Shown here piece by piece: positions 45,788 to 58,484 of a DNA stretch of 64,000 nucleotides (the first letter of the stretch is position 1; every line of letters starts with the position of its first letter). This DNA comes from Lojkania enalia (Eukaryota; Ascomycota; Dothideomycetes; Pleosporales), in the NCBI GenBank assembly GCA_010094045.1, contig ML986725.1, forward strand, positions 58,900 to 122,899. The letters are read 5' to 3'. The notes under the pieces were generated by a model. That model saw only the letters and a program-made list of their open reading frames with translations, was not told where the DNA came from and did not search any database. The position numbers and the translations under genes were made by a program.

Positions 45788-48700
45788 TCACAGCAGCGGC
45801 ATAAGCACCTCCCCCATCCATTCCGCAATCCTATTATACACCCCCTCCCCACCATACAAGCTCCCCTCCTCCGCCAACACGCCCTCCGCCAACTCCTTAA
45901 ACAAATCGTCCACCCTCTGTTCCGTATTCTCCGTAACTAGTGTCTTCAGCCTTGCTTGCTCCTGATTGAAGAACCGCATTAAGACATCCCCATCTACATG
46001 CCTCATCCTAGGCGCCGCATGCTCCTTCTCGCGGACCGAAGGATCAACGTCCCACGCCTTGATGAGGCCATCGCCTTCATCCATCATGTCTGGATCGGGA
46101 CGCGCGTTCTCGTGCCGTATGATCGAATACTGAAATTCTGGATCTCGGTTTTGTTTGATTTCGATAAGATTCTGAATGAATCGGAGCATCTTTAGCGTCG
46201 GGGGCGTGAGGATTGTAAAGCTGTACACCGTGCCATCCGAGCACACGCCGATGGTATCGTCATTGATGATGCCAGTAACAAGGTTGAAATCGTCCGGATC
46301 GCCAGATATGCCGTGTGAGACCCGACGCCAGGGTGGCCTGATGCTTCCGTTCCGGAGGCGAATCACAGACCGCGGAAGACAAGCCTCAAATAGTGTTTTT
46401 CCCGCAACTGCCTTTATATCATCGGTATCAGGGTGGAATAGGCCCGCCACATTTCCAGACTTGTCTGCTAGCAAGACAATGTTGGCTGGCATCTTGGGAG
46501 GCAGGGGACCTTTCGATTTCCCAGTGACTGAGTCTGGTGAATCGGGTACTGACGCAGGTATCATATCACCCAGGCGCCAGTTAATGTGCCATGTTAGCTC
46601 TCGCTGTCGGTCGTCCGTAAAGAAACGCTCAATTGCAAATTGGTCTTCATCCGAAGGACGAGAAAACTTATAGCATACATGCGAACACTGAACCGTGGAA
46701 ACGTAAATGTATGGCTTCGACACGGTCATGTGCACGCCAGGCGATGGGAGCTCTTTTGATCCGCGATTTTGCCACCTGCATTCTATTAGCTTTGCCTCAG
46801 TCTATAGACAATTAGCATACTTCAAATTCTTGGCGTCGTATTCTTCCATAATTAGCGTCTTCCCCACGATCATGGCGAGACCCTTTGCTCCATACAGAGC
46901 TATGCTACGAACCGGATGTTCATAGTTGTGATGTTTCATGAGCTTCACGCTCCCATCCGAACCCTGGAGCTGCAACATAAGCCTACGGCCGGTTTCCCTA
47001 CCAGGACCCTGCATAATCCCTGTTCCAACAATGATGAAATGATATGCTCTACCAGAAGGTGTGGAAATCTTCCACTCCGCAATCGAATACACACGTTCGT
47101 AGTTCTTGAGACTGAAATTGCTGGCAATGAGCTTGTTGCGAGATACCTCGCCCTCCTCTTGCTTAATCTCCTGTTCTTCGTCGTCTAATTGGAGAAGCTG
47201 GATCCGAGAGCGTACACTCCGATATCCATTTGGAGGTGCGCGTTCTTCATGGGTTGCGGTCGTGGCAACCGCCATTTTACGCAGCCCTTCCAAGTATACA
47301 ACTTTCGTCGGCGTTGCATTGGTAGTAAGCTTTCGCGGAACAGTCTTACTATGTGCCATATTCGATAAAGGTATATTATGGCTCGCCCACCTGATATCGT
47401 AATCTAGCTGGGAAATGAGCAGTCTACTCCCCGAAACGGCGAATATGAATCCACTCAAATCTTTGCTGGCACTCTTAGTATTAGGAATCTGATCGATTGC
47501 AGTGACCGACGCCTGCTGATATCCGGGCTCTGTGGCCTTTGTGAACCATATCGAATCGATAGCCAATACCGCGGACTCGTTGCGAGGGTGACAGATCCGG
47601 CACAAGTCAGTTCCACATGCAGCAAAAGCTACTGACATATCTGTAGCGCTCCTCGTCAATTGCACTGCTGTGGTACCCATCCTCGTGGTATATTTCGATA
47701 GAACTTTGAAGCCTAAGCCAATTAGTCCCCATTGATATCTATAGCTCAGCATATAAACCTACCAGCATGAGATACGTCTACGCGCAAGTTAAGGAGTACG
47801 CCATTCCGCATACCGCAAACGATCGTGGAAGATTCCTCGAAACTCAGACACACTACACTTTCAAAAACCATACGAAGGCCGTTAGTCGAAACTCCACCAA
47901 GATTCTCTTTGTATACTAAAGAGAGTTTCGCTTCTCTAATTGTAAATACTAACAACGAGCCATCCATAAGGCCCACAAAGATGTACGGCACGCCCTCAAT
48001 AGCGAGAAGCTCGAGGCAGGTCGGATCAGAAGCGAGCTCATACCGAGCATCCTTCCCAAAGGCTCCACTCTCCAGAACTTCAACGACCTGCAGGGCAATG
48101 TGGGCATGATCTCTGGCGACAGTGGCAATGACCGGAATCTGTGAACTAGTGGCTCCCACGAGCAAGAAAGTCGAATCGAATGAATGAGAGTCCACTACGC
48201 TCATGTCCGACCTCAGAATAGACCTTGCCTCCTTCCGTGTGATTTGAACCACGTATCGGTCAAGCAAACAGCAAGCCGATACAGTTTCTTCATCTAGTAT
48301 AAGTCCATCGTGTACCAGCTCGTCGCTTTGGTGAATCTGCATCATCTGCCAAGAAGAATTTTCGCCCGCTTCGATACGAGATGCACGTAAAACCATAGTT
48401 TCCGGTGGTATAGTGATGAGAAATATGGTAAAATTCTCCCTCTCCATGCTGCCATCCATGGCACGTTCTTCTGTACCATAGTCTATTATCCATAATCCGG
48501 TGCAACCCTCCATACCTCCAGCATCACCGTCGACTAAAGCATGGAAGCCTTTCCTGAGCTCCGAGATTGCTCCGTGGGAGCCCCTGCCATTGGCCACAAG
48601 GATACTGTCGCGCTCCCGCCCATGCTCAGTATGGAATTCTGGAAGCCGCGTGACAGCGAGATCTGCGACAGGCGCCCAGTTCGGTATTGATTCGATAGGG

Positions 48701-50199
48701 GAAGGTGAAAGAAGTGTACTATATGCTGCTTGATACTGATATTCCGTAATCCAAGAACCCACTTTAGTTACTTGGCCATCGCTAGTCGTTCCCGCAGCTA
48801 TCAAGACATCAGGATTTGAAAGTGCCAGCTCCGAGATATCTACGCTAAGGCTTGCAAACCCTTTATCGATCGGGTGCGGCCATTCTCCAACGTGGCTTGT
48901 CTCTATCTTCTTGGCATCGCCTAACTCAGCATATAGTAGTCCTCCATCTTCTCGCACAAGGTAGAAAGCCTCTTTGGCGAACGTAGAGTGGCGAGATACC
49001 CTGTCCCATTGCACCCAGCGCGGATAGGTTTTGGCTTCCCCTGGTCGAAGCGCGGGAGCGACAACATTGTCGATGGGGCAAGGTATTCTCGTTGGTACGC
49101 CGGACAATATGGACCTGTACAATGATATGTGGCGGTCACAGACAAGAAGAAAGTCTGGACTGCGGTAGAGTGGGATGAGCAAAGAAGGGACCTGGTCATC
49201 TACACCTATCAGCAATAGTAGCGATATGGCAGTCTGCGAAAACTCACCCAAGTCAACCGAAACACGCTCCGCTCGAACAGTAGCTGTACTCAAATCATGC
49301 CTTGTATCCCAGTCAAAGCAAGTCATCTTTGTTTTACCACGATGAGCAAGGATGAACATGAGGATAACGTGGTGATCATCCGCTTTATCGAGACCTGGCG
49401 AGAGAAACTCCATATGCATGATGCACCCCTCAGCCGGAATGAACCGCTCATCCTCAACCGGTACTGCATCCCCGCCGGAACGGACCTCCTCCCGCCACTT
49501 GTCTATTGATTTTGTCTTGTACAACATGAAACCCCCCTCGTGGGCTGCGACCGCTATGGCCCTACATTTCGGGTCTACGGCGAGATGTGACCCGAGTCGT
49601 TCGTACCGCGAATTCCCCGATGGTAAGCGTATAGTCTTTTGACGGAACCTGGTATTGCCCGTACGATTCGATTCCGCCCACAAAAACATGAGCGTCCTTG
49701 TATCGAGTGTTAGTACGACGACCTTAGGGGGAAGTGCATCTGCCTCATCATCCATGGTAGATCTTCGCTTTGCGTGTACAGCGGTCCTTTTGAACAGTGT
49801 CCCGTGTTCCGTATTCGCCTCGGCTTTTCGAGTTTCTCCAAACACCCCCGCAGCCAGAATCCTCCCCTTGAAGTCAGCCTTCGTAGCAACATGGCGGAGA
49901 TGGCCGTAGGCACAGACTTCTTTGAGATGGACCGAGTACTCGCCCACGAAGACGACGTCGTTTTGATTCTTGTGCCGAATGTTTGCCGGTAGGATGAACT
50001 GGACAAAGGGACTGTCAAATACTGTCTTAGACAGTATACCCACAAGGGGAATTTCAAACTCGGGGTCTTGATCCGCCACTGACTCTCTCGTCCTAGCATC
50101 TGTCTGCTGCTGGGCTCGGGCCATTAGCTGGTAGACGTCGACAGGTCTCGAGACCCATTCGCCGTCGACGAGGACCTGCTGTTGGATTTGATGGGCCAT
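45788..50199 (-). CDS. MMS1_N / CPSF-A-like beta-propeller protein
   Basis: Exons 47763-50199, 46821-47712 and 45788-46775 join to 1,438 residues. A further 42-bp in-frame intron (GTGAGT...GATAG, about 49206-49247) is likely, which would give 1,424. The start is MAHQIQQQVLVDGEW at ATG 50199. Content is mostly beta-rich with blade-like repeats (PKVVVLTLDTRTLMFLW, DGSLLVFTI, GMRNGVLLNLRV, LLADKSGNVAGLF, DGTVYSFTIL). The C-terminus carries the CPSF-A style VDGDVLMRFFNQEQARLK. This is the fold of DDB1, Rse1, Cft1 and Mms1, large scaffolds for ubiquitin ligase, splicing or polyadenylation complexes. Sequence similarity by eye is closest to the fungal MMS1_N group. Which complex it serves is not decided by sequence alone. 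Confidence 0.72.
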
Positions 50200-51512
50200 T
50201 TAACGGCGTCAAAAAAAAAAAAAGTAAATTGATAGTCAACCAATCAAGATCAAAGTTTGGGAACGGATGCAAATCGAACTTGAGAGCAATCCGTCCTCCC
50301 CCGCGGTCGAGCGCACGTAGGCGGCCTAACGACGCAGTTAGAAGGGGTGTGAAGACGACACGGCGGAGAGATAGTAGCTTTGTGACATTATTGATGCCTG
50401 GCAGTCAGGCAGGGCTGGGTGTCAGGCGACAACTACACGAACGTATAGAGTTTCGGGGAAAGGCAAATAGAATGACACAATAGACCCAAACCAAGTATTT
50501 CAGGCTAGAAGTCAAATGAATGGCCGGAAACTGCAGGCAACGGGGGTTCAGTGACGAATCACGAGTTTGAGCTGGGCAAGCATATAACCCGGACCCTGCC
50601 GTTCGGGATAGCCCTGAACAGAACGGTTGCAACTGTTTCGCGGAGCGGCAGGCTGTGCCAAAATCTCGCCTAGCACACATAAACGGCCAGAAGGCGTGCA
50701 ACTAGAGAAGCAGCGTACAGTCAGGCGCCGGGTGGTACGTATCTCTGTATCTGAGAAGTCGCCGCGGACAGCGATGCTACGACAGTGGCGGATTGGCGGG
50801 ACACGAAAGCCCGGCCACAGGGCGGAGCGAGTAGCGAGCAAGATTCAGCTTGAGTTAGTGGTGAGGGGAGTCTACTTTTCGGTGGTGACTTGCATCTAAC
50901 GAGGACGATTCCGGGTAGTCGGAGCGAGAGGAGGCGGCACGGTACCGATGCGGTACTTTACGTGTGGGTGTGCGCGGACGGCAAGCGGCAGAGATGTCCA
51001 AGCTTCGGCAGGAACTGAGCCCGTTTCGATGCCGTACAGCAGCGTCCCACGTGTCGGCACGCTGGCTTGCTTGGTCTGTATGGTCTCCGCCGTAATGTTG
51101 TTGTTGTTGTGGTTGTTGTTGTTGTTGGTGGTGTTGTTGCCGGTCCGAATGACGCCTGGCAGGCGCACTTCTACGGGACCAATGCCAAGGCAATCCCCAT
51201 GCCAGCCTCGGCTAGAATCACCGCAGGAAGTCACGCCTGCACGCGTCAACGCACCTGCCCGCAGTTCCTGGTGTTCCCTACGCATCCCAGGACACGGTGA
51301 CCATACATCCCTACCCAGGACCAAGTGCTGCCCATAGCGATGCCACGACCGTCCTCTGCCACATCACACGTCCTTTGTCCGTCCCCTCCCTCCCCCAACC
51401 TGTAGCAGATGCTCGCCGCCCCCTCCTGCCCAGCTGCGCTCGTTATCGATAATCTGCAAATCTCCATCTTAATATCGGCATTGGATGTCCCGACGATGCA
51501 GCCGCAGTCTGC
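50200..51512. other. Divergent intergenic region with GTT microsatellite
   Basis: About 1.3 kb between divergent genes. Overlapping frames on both strands here follow GC-rich codon-free sequence and are not supported. It contains a 13-base A run at 50211-50223, next to the minus-strand start, and the GTT array at 51097-51138. Confidence 0.45.
51097..51138. repeat. (GTT)n microsatellite
   Basis: About 42 bp of GTT units with a few GTG/GGT interruptions. It lies some 375 bp upstream of the TBC gene start and likely varies in length between strains. Confidence 0.85.
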
Positions 51513-52781
51513 ATGGCTTCACGCACCCCGTCCCGCTCTGTGAGCTCGGCCAGTCTCGCCGCCAATGATGACGTCCCAAGCAACTCCGCATCGGTTCCCG
51601 ACATATTCGCTGCGGAGAAGGAAGAGAAGGCAGCGGAGATCGCCGAGGCCTGCCAAACTCGCGATCTCGGTGCCCTGATAGCCCTTGCAACGCACACCCA
51701 CGGCCTGGTCAACGACAGTCTTCGTCGCACCGCTTGGCCCCTCTTGCTAGGATGCGACCACACCGCATCGCAGGAGCAGCCGGCATCATGGAGGGAGCTG
51801 CCCGTCCATCGGGATGAAGGGCAGGTCGCCTTGGACGTCAACCGCGCCTTTGTATACTACCCCCACGAGTCGGAGAAACAGCTCGACCGGCGGAAAGAGG
51901 AGCTGTCGAATGTAATAATCGAGGTTCTTCGTCGATATCCCTCCCTATGCTACTTCCAGGGTTACCACGACATCGTCCAGGTCTTCCTCCTCGTGCTCGG
52001 AGCCCAAGACGCACCCCCGGCAGTCGCCCGCCTGAGCCTGCTTCGCATACGCGATTTCATGCTTCCAACGCTCGATCCCGCTGTCGCTCATCTCCAACTG
52101 CTTCCTTCGATCATCAGAAGCGCCGATCCGGAGTTATACGACCACCTTCCCAAGGTGAAACCGTTCTTCGCCCTCGGCGGCACCATAACCATGTTTGCAC
52201 ACAATATACAGGCATATGGGGAAATAGCGAGGCTGTATGACTTCTTCCTAGCCCGAGACACTGTGATGCCGGTGTACTTCTTTGCGGCGGTGCTTCTCTC
52301 CCGGAGAGAGACGCTCTTCATGATCGAGAAGGAGGAGGTAGACGTATTTCATGTTGTCCTTGGAAAGCTTCCCCAGCCGCTTGATCTCGAATCCCTGATA
52401 AGCCAGTCTCTTGACCTATACGCTTGTCACCCTCCGCAGTCGTTGCCTGGTTGGAGTTGGTTCCGTGTATCTTCATCAAGCGTCCTCAAAGCAACGCGAA
52501 CACCTTCGGACGTCGCAAAGATGACACTAAAGGATGGGGAGGCCCTGTTCCGGAAACAAGAGGTCGAGCTACGGAGACAGAAGGTAATTAGACTTGCTTT
52601 GAAGAATACAAGGCGTGTCGGAAAGCACATATGGTTCTACAGGCGACCTGGCGTCTTCGGACTCGCAATTGTCGTTGGTTTCTACGCCCTCTGGCTAGGT
52701 AAAAATGGCAGCACTCCTCCTCTGACGAACATTGGTCCACTTGGCGCTGCTTTCAGGAAGATTATGAGCGCTTTTGTTTAA
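51513..52781 (+). CDS. TBC-domain Rab GTPase-activating protein (Gyp8/TBC1D20-like)
   Basis: A single exon of 422 residues. After a Ser/Ala/Glu-rich N-terminus the TBC domain begins near residue 60 (LRRTAWPLLLG). It has both catalytic fingers: Arg in LDVNRAFVYYP (the D-x-x-R motif) and Gln in YFQGYHDIVQV. Later come FALGGTITMFAHNIQ and DFFLARDTVMPVYFFAAVLL. A hydrophobic anchor FGLAIVVGFYALWLG lies near the C-terminus (residues about 387-401), followed by a short tail. That tail-anchored layout is shared by yeast Gyp8 and human TBC1D20, which act on Ypt1/Rab1 at the ER-Golgi boundary. Both fingers are intact, so GAP activity is expected. The Rab1 target is inferred from family. Confidence 0.9.
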   Translation: MASRTPSRSVSSASLAANDDVPSNSASVPDIFAAEKEEKAAEIAEACQTRDLGALIALATHTHGLVNDSLRRTAWPLLLGCDHTASQEQPASWRELPVHRDEGQVALDVNRAFVYYPHESEKQLDRRKEELSNVIIEVLRRYPSLCYFQGYHDIVQVFLLVLGAQDAPPAVARLSLLRIRDFMLPTLDPAVAHLQLLPSIIRSADPELYDHLPKVKPFFALGGTITMFAHNIQAYGEIARLYDFFLARDTVMPVYFFAAVLLSRRETLFMIEKEEVDVFHVVLGKLPQPLDLESLISQSLDLYACHPPQSLPGWSWFRVSSSSVLKATRTPSDVAKMTLKDGEALFRKQEVELRRQKVIRLALKNTRRVGKHIWFYRRPGVFGLAIVVGFYALWLGKNGSTPPLTNIGPLGAAFRKIMSAFV

Positions 52782-55196
52782 GTATGCTTGTGACGGATTC
52801 AATAGGACTTTAGCCATTAGCTGGCAATTGGAGTTTGTTCAAAAGGTATCAAAAGTTGGGTTTTAGTAGATTAGGGAAAGTCAAGAATCGCATTTATTCG
52901 ATATCTTTTTGGTTTCTTCGGTATCCGTCTAATTTTGACAAGTGTACAAGCGCGATATTCTGTTGACCACGTACACAGAAGACACGACCAAGAAACATTG
53001 CTAGAATACTAGACTCAACGATCATGAGGAGCCATAATACACGGAATTTCGTATTCAATTATGATAACACGAGAGGAGTAGAAAGGTGAAGGCATCAGTA
53101 GTGGAATGTCGGCAGACTAGACTCACCGAGGAAGGCACGATCCATTCATCACGCCTCAAATCATCAAGCAATCCTCTTCAGCAAAGCCCCGCTTAACAAA
53201 CTTTCATTTCTTGATCGATTGTACCTCGGAACACCACCAGCAAGATTACAAGCAGATGACCGCTAGGTTCTGCTTATCAATTCACCCCTCGTCAAGTCTA
53301 TTAATCTAACTCGAAACCCACATCGTGATCCCTTCGAGTTGATCCGATATAGTAGAGTTGAAATTCGGCTACCTCGCAGGCCCATTCCACTGCGCCTCTA
53401 GACAAAACGCCAGGCCTCAGATTTATAGCACAAAGACCCCACCGCCCTACCAGGCTTGTCCTTGCCGGGGCAGTACATACTCCGACTTGCCGCGTCGCTC
53501 CTATACTCCTACGGTCACGAGCTATAGGTCTACTGCTCGCACATCGAGGCGCAGTCCTGCCAGCCCTGTTTCACGCAGTTGAACATGCACGTGCTGTACT
53601 TGCCGTCAAAGTTCTTCCACTAGATCGGGGGTGAGTTCCGGGAGCAGTGTCGGGGTCAGGGATAGTCTTAGCCGGCGAACGTTTCTAAGGATCAACAAGA
53701 TTGGATTCATCGCGGCGGTACTAGAAGGGATCGATTTACGGGCCGTCGTAATGATCTTAGCACCATTGACAAAACCGGCACTATACGCCATCAATCAGTC
53801 CTGCCATCCGCGTTCCCCTCCTTCAGAAATAGGCAAGGTGCGCTCAGGGCCGCTATAGTAATTCAAGGGCGCGCATTCCGTGGGATTGTTATTGTAAACC
53901 TATAGAAGGTGTTAGTTGAAGGAGGGAATGGTGGACTCTGAGGTCAGATTACGTTGAGGCAGCCCTAGAGGAATTCTTCGCAGATGGAAAATCACCCCCA
54001 GGCACGTTACGACTTCTCACATTTCGTAGCTTGGGCGAAGGAAACGGAGGTCGCGAGGGGGAGAAGTGTTAAGAGCCTGGAAGGTTTCAGGGTGAGTTTT
54101 TGAAGCTTGCTGGACGCAGCTCGTTGTTGAATGTTGGAAGACGGACGGGAGCTGAGTCTATTGGGTGACAAAACTCACTCAGTTTTGATTAAGTGGGTTT
54201 GAGGGATTTTATTTGTCGGTGTGGAGGAAGTGACATGAATCGCCCCTGTCTTGACACCAATTCAGCCTCACCTACCAAGTTGGAAGTCTTAAGAATCGTA
54301 TATTCAACACCACATGCTAAAGAGTGACTATCTAAGGAACGTTGTCAGTAAGTCTTTCCTAATCAATAGAGGGAGTCAACTCAATATGAAACGCCTCACT
54401 AATAGTGATCCACAGGCAGCAAATAGCAGGGAATCTATTAAGCAATCCAGTCGCAGTCAAGACCCCACCGATTAGATGCAAGGATATTATTTCATTTATA
54501 ACAGTCAGAATCTATAGACACCAAGTCCTTTGCCATTAAAACCTCAGCCTATGTACTCCTACACGTGTTAAATGCCCCACTTCGACCCCTGACCACCTTG
54601 AAATTCCCGCTCCAAAAGTCCATAACATTAGGAATCATCTCAATCAATCTATTTCCAATATCTTTTCAACCGCAACAGAGCTGCTCACTATCCTGGTTTT
54701 CGTCTTCTACTCGATGCTGCCCCGGCGGAATCCGGTATTCTTCAGTTCCGTACCTAACGACGTAACCGCCTCCTCGCCGTAGCAAGAGTATGAGTTCAAG
54801 GAGAGCGCGTCAAAAGCGGTGCTGTAGTGAGAGGTGGCCTTGACTGAGTAGCTTTTTGCCGGGTTGTTATCGGGTCATATAGAGGGGAGCTGCATGATCG
54901 GGGTTTCCATCATGCCGTGGTGAGAGCGTGGGCGATATACTTAGGTACGTGCTGAATCTGGACTCGCCTAGTGTTCAGAGCCTACAACACATGGTCCAGA
55001 CATAAAGGGTACCTACATCGAATCACAACATCGAATCTCTATATCACGAGAATGATGATTCCGAGTATTCTACCTTCCAGAGGTCGTAATATTTTCCATT
55101 AATGCCACCCACCCAAGACTCCATAATCAGAATGCCCACCCACCTCATGAATTTTATCTCCCATTTCAGAAATATCAATCAGCCAAACTGTACATC
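52782..55196. other. Long intergenic region; possible decayed Cys-rich ORF near 53460-53650
   Basis: About 2.4 kb without a supported gene. Around 53470-53640 one plus-strand frame reads like a fragment of a cysteine-rich protein (SHIEAQSCQPCFTQLNMHV) but has stops on both sides and no start. The 53358-53858 frames in the other phases are shadows. Nothing else of note. Confidence 0.4.
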
Positions 55197-55802
55197 CTAC
55201 TTCTTCTCGCCAGGCCCAGAATCGTACCCTGCGGCATCACCCTCTACGACCTCCCCCATCAACTTCGCATTCAATAAATGCTTATAATCCTGCTCACTCC
55301 AACTTTGCTGCCTCCCCAACTTTCCCAGCGTCAAGCCCGTTGGCCTCGCCCTCTTCACCGCCTCCGTCTGCCCGCTGCCCACGCCACTGCCCTTTGGCAC
55401 AACGCCCTGGCCCGGCCCCGGGAACATCGACGCTATTTCCGCGGACGACTGGGATTCTGAGAAGGACTGCGGCTCGGCGACGAGGCGGGAGGATATGACT
55501 GGGGAGATGGTATCAGAGGACAGGTTTGAGGAGGCCGAGTGCTGGGACTGGAAGTCTTGCAGAGCGCGCTCGTAATTGTTGGTTGAGGTGCGGATTGGGG
55601 CTAAAGGTCGACGATATGCTTTTACAGCCTCGTCTTCGTTGTTTTGGGTGAGTGCGGTAGTCGGGGCGGCTGAGTCAGTTTGCGTGGTTGAGTTGAGGGT
55701 GAGGGCTGCTTCGGCTTCGGAGCGCGTATTTGGGGTGAGGCCGGACGGTGTTGCGGGGGTCAAGGCCCCAGTTGAAGGCGGGAGTAGGTTCGAATCGCCC
55801 AT
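55197..55802 (-). CDS. Hypothetical Ser/Thr-rich fungal protein
   Basis: A single exon of 201 residues from ATG 55802 (MGDSNLLPPSTGALTPATPS); the frame above it starts at GTG and is rejected. The N-terminal two thirds are Ser/Thr/Pro/Ala-rich and probably disordered. The end carries a more conserved-looking block: RARPTGLTLGKLGRQQSWSE, then QDYKHLLNAKLMGEVVEG and a Gly/Ser tail. No domain name known to me. Codon use resembles neighbouring real genes. Confidence 0.6.
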   Translation of the reverse strand: MGDSNLLPPSTGALTPATPSGLTPNTRSEAEAALTLNSTTQTDSAAPTTALTQNNEDEAVKAYRRPLAPIRTSTNNYERALQDFQSQHSASSNLSSDTISPVISSRLVAEPQSFSESQSSAEIASMFPGPGQGVVPKGSGVGSGQTEAVKRARPTGLTLGKLGRQQSWSEQDYKHLLNAKLMGEVVEGDAAGYDSGPGEKK

Positions 55803-57049
55803 TTTGAATTGATGGCACACGCAGTTGTCTCGAGAAAATTGAGATGTGTGGAAATGCTGTTATGAAAGATTGAGGCTCTTTGATCTTCTTATAGCGGGAT
55901 CCGGGGTGTGTACTTTCCTGGCGTGACGATTTAGACGCCTAGAAACGACGAACCACAGCACATTCCATGTGTAAGAACTCACCGGTGCCTGCCCGCGCCG
56001 TTCCTTCTGTCACCGGCTCACAGAATTCGAAGACGCTGGATCGTGGTCTGGAGTTGCGGTGTTGTCTCCTGATTATAGCTATTAGCCAATACGCGGCTCC
56101 AGCCGTCGACTATTTGAAGGGCTATCCGTATGAGTATGATGCCATGGCTTGGCGGTGACGTTGGTTCGCCGATCATCCCACCTGCAGGGCCTCGACCTCT
56201 TGCGGGGCGCTAACCGCATATGGAGTCCAAACGGATGCTCTATCGTCGATTGCAGACGATCCGGTTGAGCCTCTTACAATGCATTCATCGACCCAATGAT
56301 AACATGAAGGGGGGATTGGAGGCCGGAATACAGATTGTAGTAGAAAATTGGTCGTGACGTTGTCGACGTCATTGAGTGACCCTTTGGAATAGGCTTGGAC
56401 TGGCGGTGGGGCCATGGACGACCTACGAATTTCGAGATGGCAAACGGCAGATGTAGATTCAAGATGCAAAGCGGCACAGTTGGGGTCCCAGGTCTAATTA
56501 ATGTTCTCATCAAATGGTGCGCCATCGAGATGCGGCAATTGCCTTCTCTATAGGTGGCACTTTAGCTCTAGCAAATTACAGTGGCTAACACCACGCCAAC
56601 GAAGTGGCTAGAGGAGTTATCAGCTTTAATCCTGCCCAACATAGGAGCTCCGGCGTCAGATGCAGAGCATCTCTCAAAAACTGTGGTTGGACTTTGTTTT
56701 CTGGCGTCGCGAGTGAGGGGAAATGCTGAGACCTGTCGTCATTGTGCCATGGACCCTGCGGATCATTACGCAGAAGATGACGCTACGCTAGGCCTTTCGG
56801 TGTGAGCCCTGAAGATCCAGCAATCAACTTCCGACATGTCGTCGCTACATTGAGAACGTGTTCTATTGCCCCCCCCTCCCCCTGTCAAGATAGTTGCAAT
56901 TCTCTCAACACACTAAGTTCAATACTAAGCGCAGACAAGAAAGAAGAGCAGAAACAAGCTCTCTTCGTCTCCCCGAATTCTAAAAATATAACGACACACG
57001 AAGATTACTCCTTTCTGTATCAATCTTTAACACTCATATATCTATAATC
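55803..57049. other. Intergenic region, no supported gene
   Basis: The plus-strand frame at 56581-56805 (KWLEELSALILPNIGAPAS, then ETCRHCAMDPADH) begins at GTG after an acceptor-like CAG and might be an internal exon of an unrecognised gene. I could not find a credible first exon. Opposite-strand frames at 56173-56525 are shadows. A C run (CCCCCCCTCCCCCTG) is at 56870. Confidence 0.4.
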
Positions 57050-58484
57050 TTACATTCCATTACCGTTGTAGGCGACGAGATTGGCGCTGCCCTTCACATC
57101 CTTTACTAGGCCGGCCGACGCCAACTCCAATATCCTATCCTTCGCCTCAGCCGCAGCTAATGTACCCTCAAGCGCCCTCAGATAGCACACAAGGCCAGCT
57201 ACATGTGGCGCAGAGAATGAAGTCCCGGACAAATAACCCACCGCGTCGTCAGAGCTCGAGTGAGCAATGCTAATATCTTTTCCCGGCGCGAAGACGTCCA
57301 CTCCCGGACCGTAATTTGAGAACGATACTCGATCGTTATTCTTGTCGTGGGCGGCCACAGTCAAAGCTTCGGGAGCAGCCGCGGGGGACCAATTCGAGAC
57401 ATTATCCTATATGGCGGATTAGAAGAGAGTTAGTAAGTATCGCATCGGAACACTGACACCCCCATTGCCCGCAGCGACGACAGTTAGGATGCCTTCATTG
57501 TACGCGTTCTGTATAGCTTGATCCCATATCTTACTATGCCCTGCTCCTATCGAGCCATCAGTCGAAGCTGTGGAATCACCACACAGCAACTCACCAAACG
57601 ACAGATTAATAACAGCAATATTTTGACGGCCATTCCTCACAATATCATTCACAGTCCAATCATACCCATGGAGCGTATCTCCAGTAGAGCCCTGCGTACT
57701 GTGTTAGCACAAGTCAGCTAGACATTGCCAGACCTACATTTCCGTCCGCCTTGAGCACTTTCACGTCAACGACATACGACTTTCTCGCCACGCCGTTGAG
57801 AAATCCTGCGACCACACTCGCAACACCAGTCCCATGTGTCCCAACATTTCCGTTCTCGCTAGGGATAAAATTGGACCCGAATATCGCCCTGCCTTCGAAT
57901 TCATGATGTGTGAGCCTAATGCCAGTGTCGAGAATATACGCATACATGCCCTTCCCGGCCGAGGAATCATAGACGAAGATATCAGAGCCCGGTTCCCTAT
58001 GGGATATGTGGCCAAGATTCCATTGTATGTCATGTTCCCAGATCATGAAGCGTTTGGACCTGTGTGGTTTGGGCTCCGCGCTCTTGGTAATAGGCATAGC
58101 TCGTATAATTCGATCGGGTTCGACATGATAGACCTGGCTACTATCAGCAATTCCAAAATGATAAATAGAAGAGTGACTGACATCCGGAAGCTCAGCAATA
58201 TCTGCGGCGGAAGACTCATCAAAGCTAGCGGCATAAGCAGTAAAGTTTCCGAATTGCCATAGCTTCCCGATGCGGCCGGGTGCTTCCTGCATTTTATTTC
58301 GGCCGAATATCCGTTTAACAGCGGCGTGATGTTCTGCAATGATATCCGCGGTGATTCCGGGCTTCAGCTGCACTATCCAGCGTCCGGGGATGATATCATC
58401 GCCTTGTGGCACGATCCACTTGGACAGGACCGTTGAAGGTGCTGCGATGGGCAGTAGCAAAAGGAATAGATGACTGAGCTTCAT
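57050..58484 (-). CDS. Secreted subtilisin-like serine protease (S8) with propeptide
   Basis: Exons 58182-58484, 57738-58133, 57458-57691 and 57050-57406 join to 429 residues. The first intron (48 bp, 58134-58181) has no stop, so reading through would wrongly add 16 residues; splicing restores AELPDVYHVEPDRI, the usual end of the I9 propeptide. The N-terminal signal peptide is MKLSHLFLLLLPIAAPSTVLS. The catalytic triad is complete: Asp170 in AYILDTGI, His201 in THGTGVASVVAG, Ser374 in SGTSFSAPHVAG; the oxyanion Asn lies in VVAAGNGG. Subtilases of this size are secreted, self-processed endopeptidases used by fungi for nutrition or host interaction. Potential N-glycosylation sites are few. There is no C-terminal anchor. 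Confidence 0.9.

Noticed and set aside
50548..51337. Frames of 90-142 codons on both strands
   Set aside because: Follow the GTT microsatellite and GC-rich spacer; poly-Asn or poly-Val/Gln artefacts of the repeat.
53358..53858. Possible Cys-rich secreted gene
   Set aside because: A fragment (SCQPCFTQLNMHV) looks protein-like, but stops on both sides and no credible start or splice plan.
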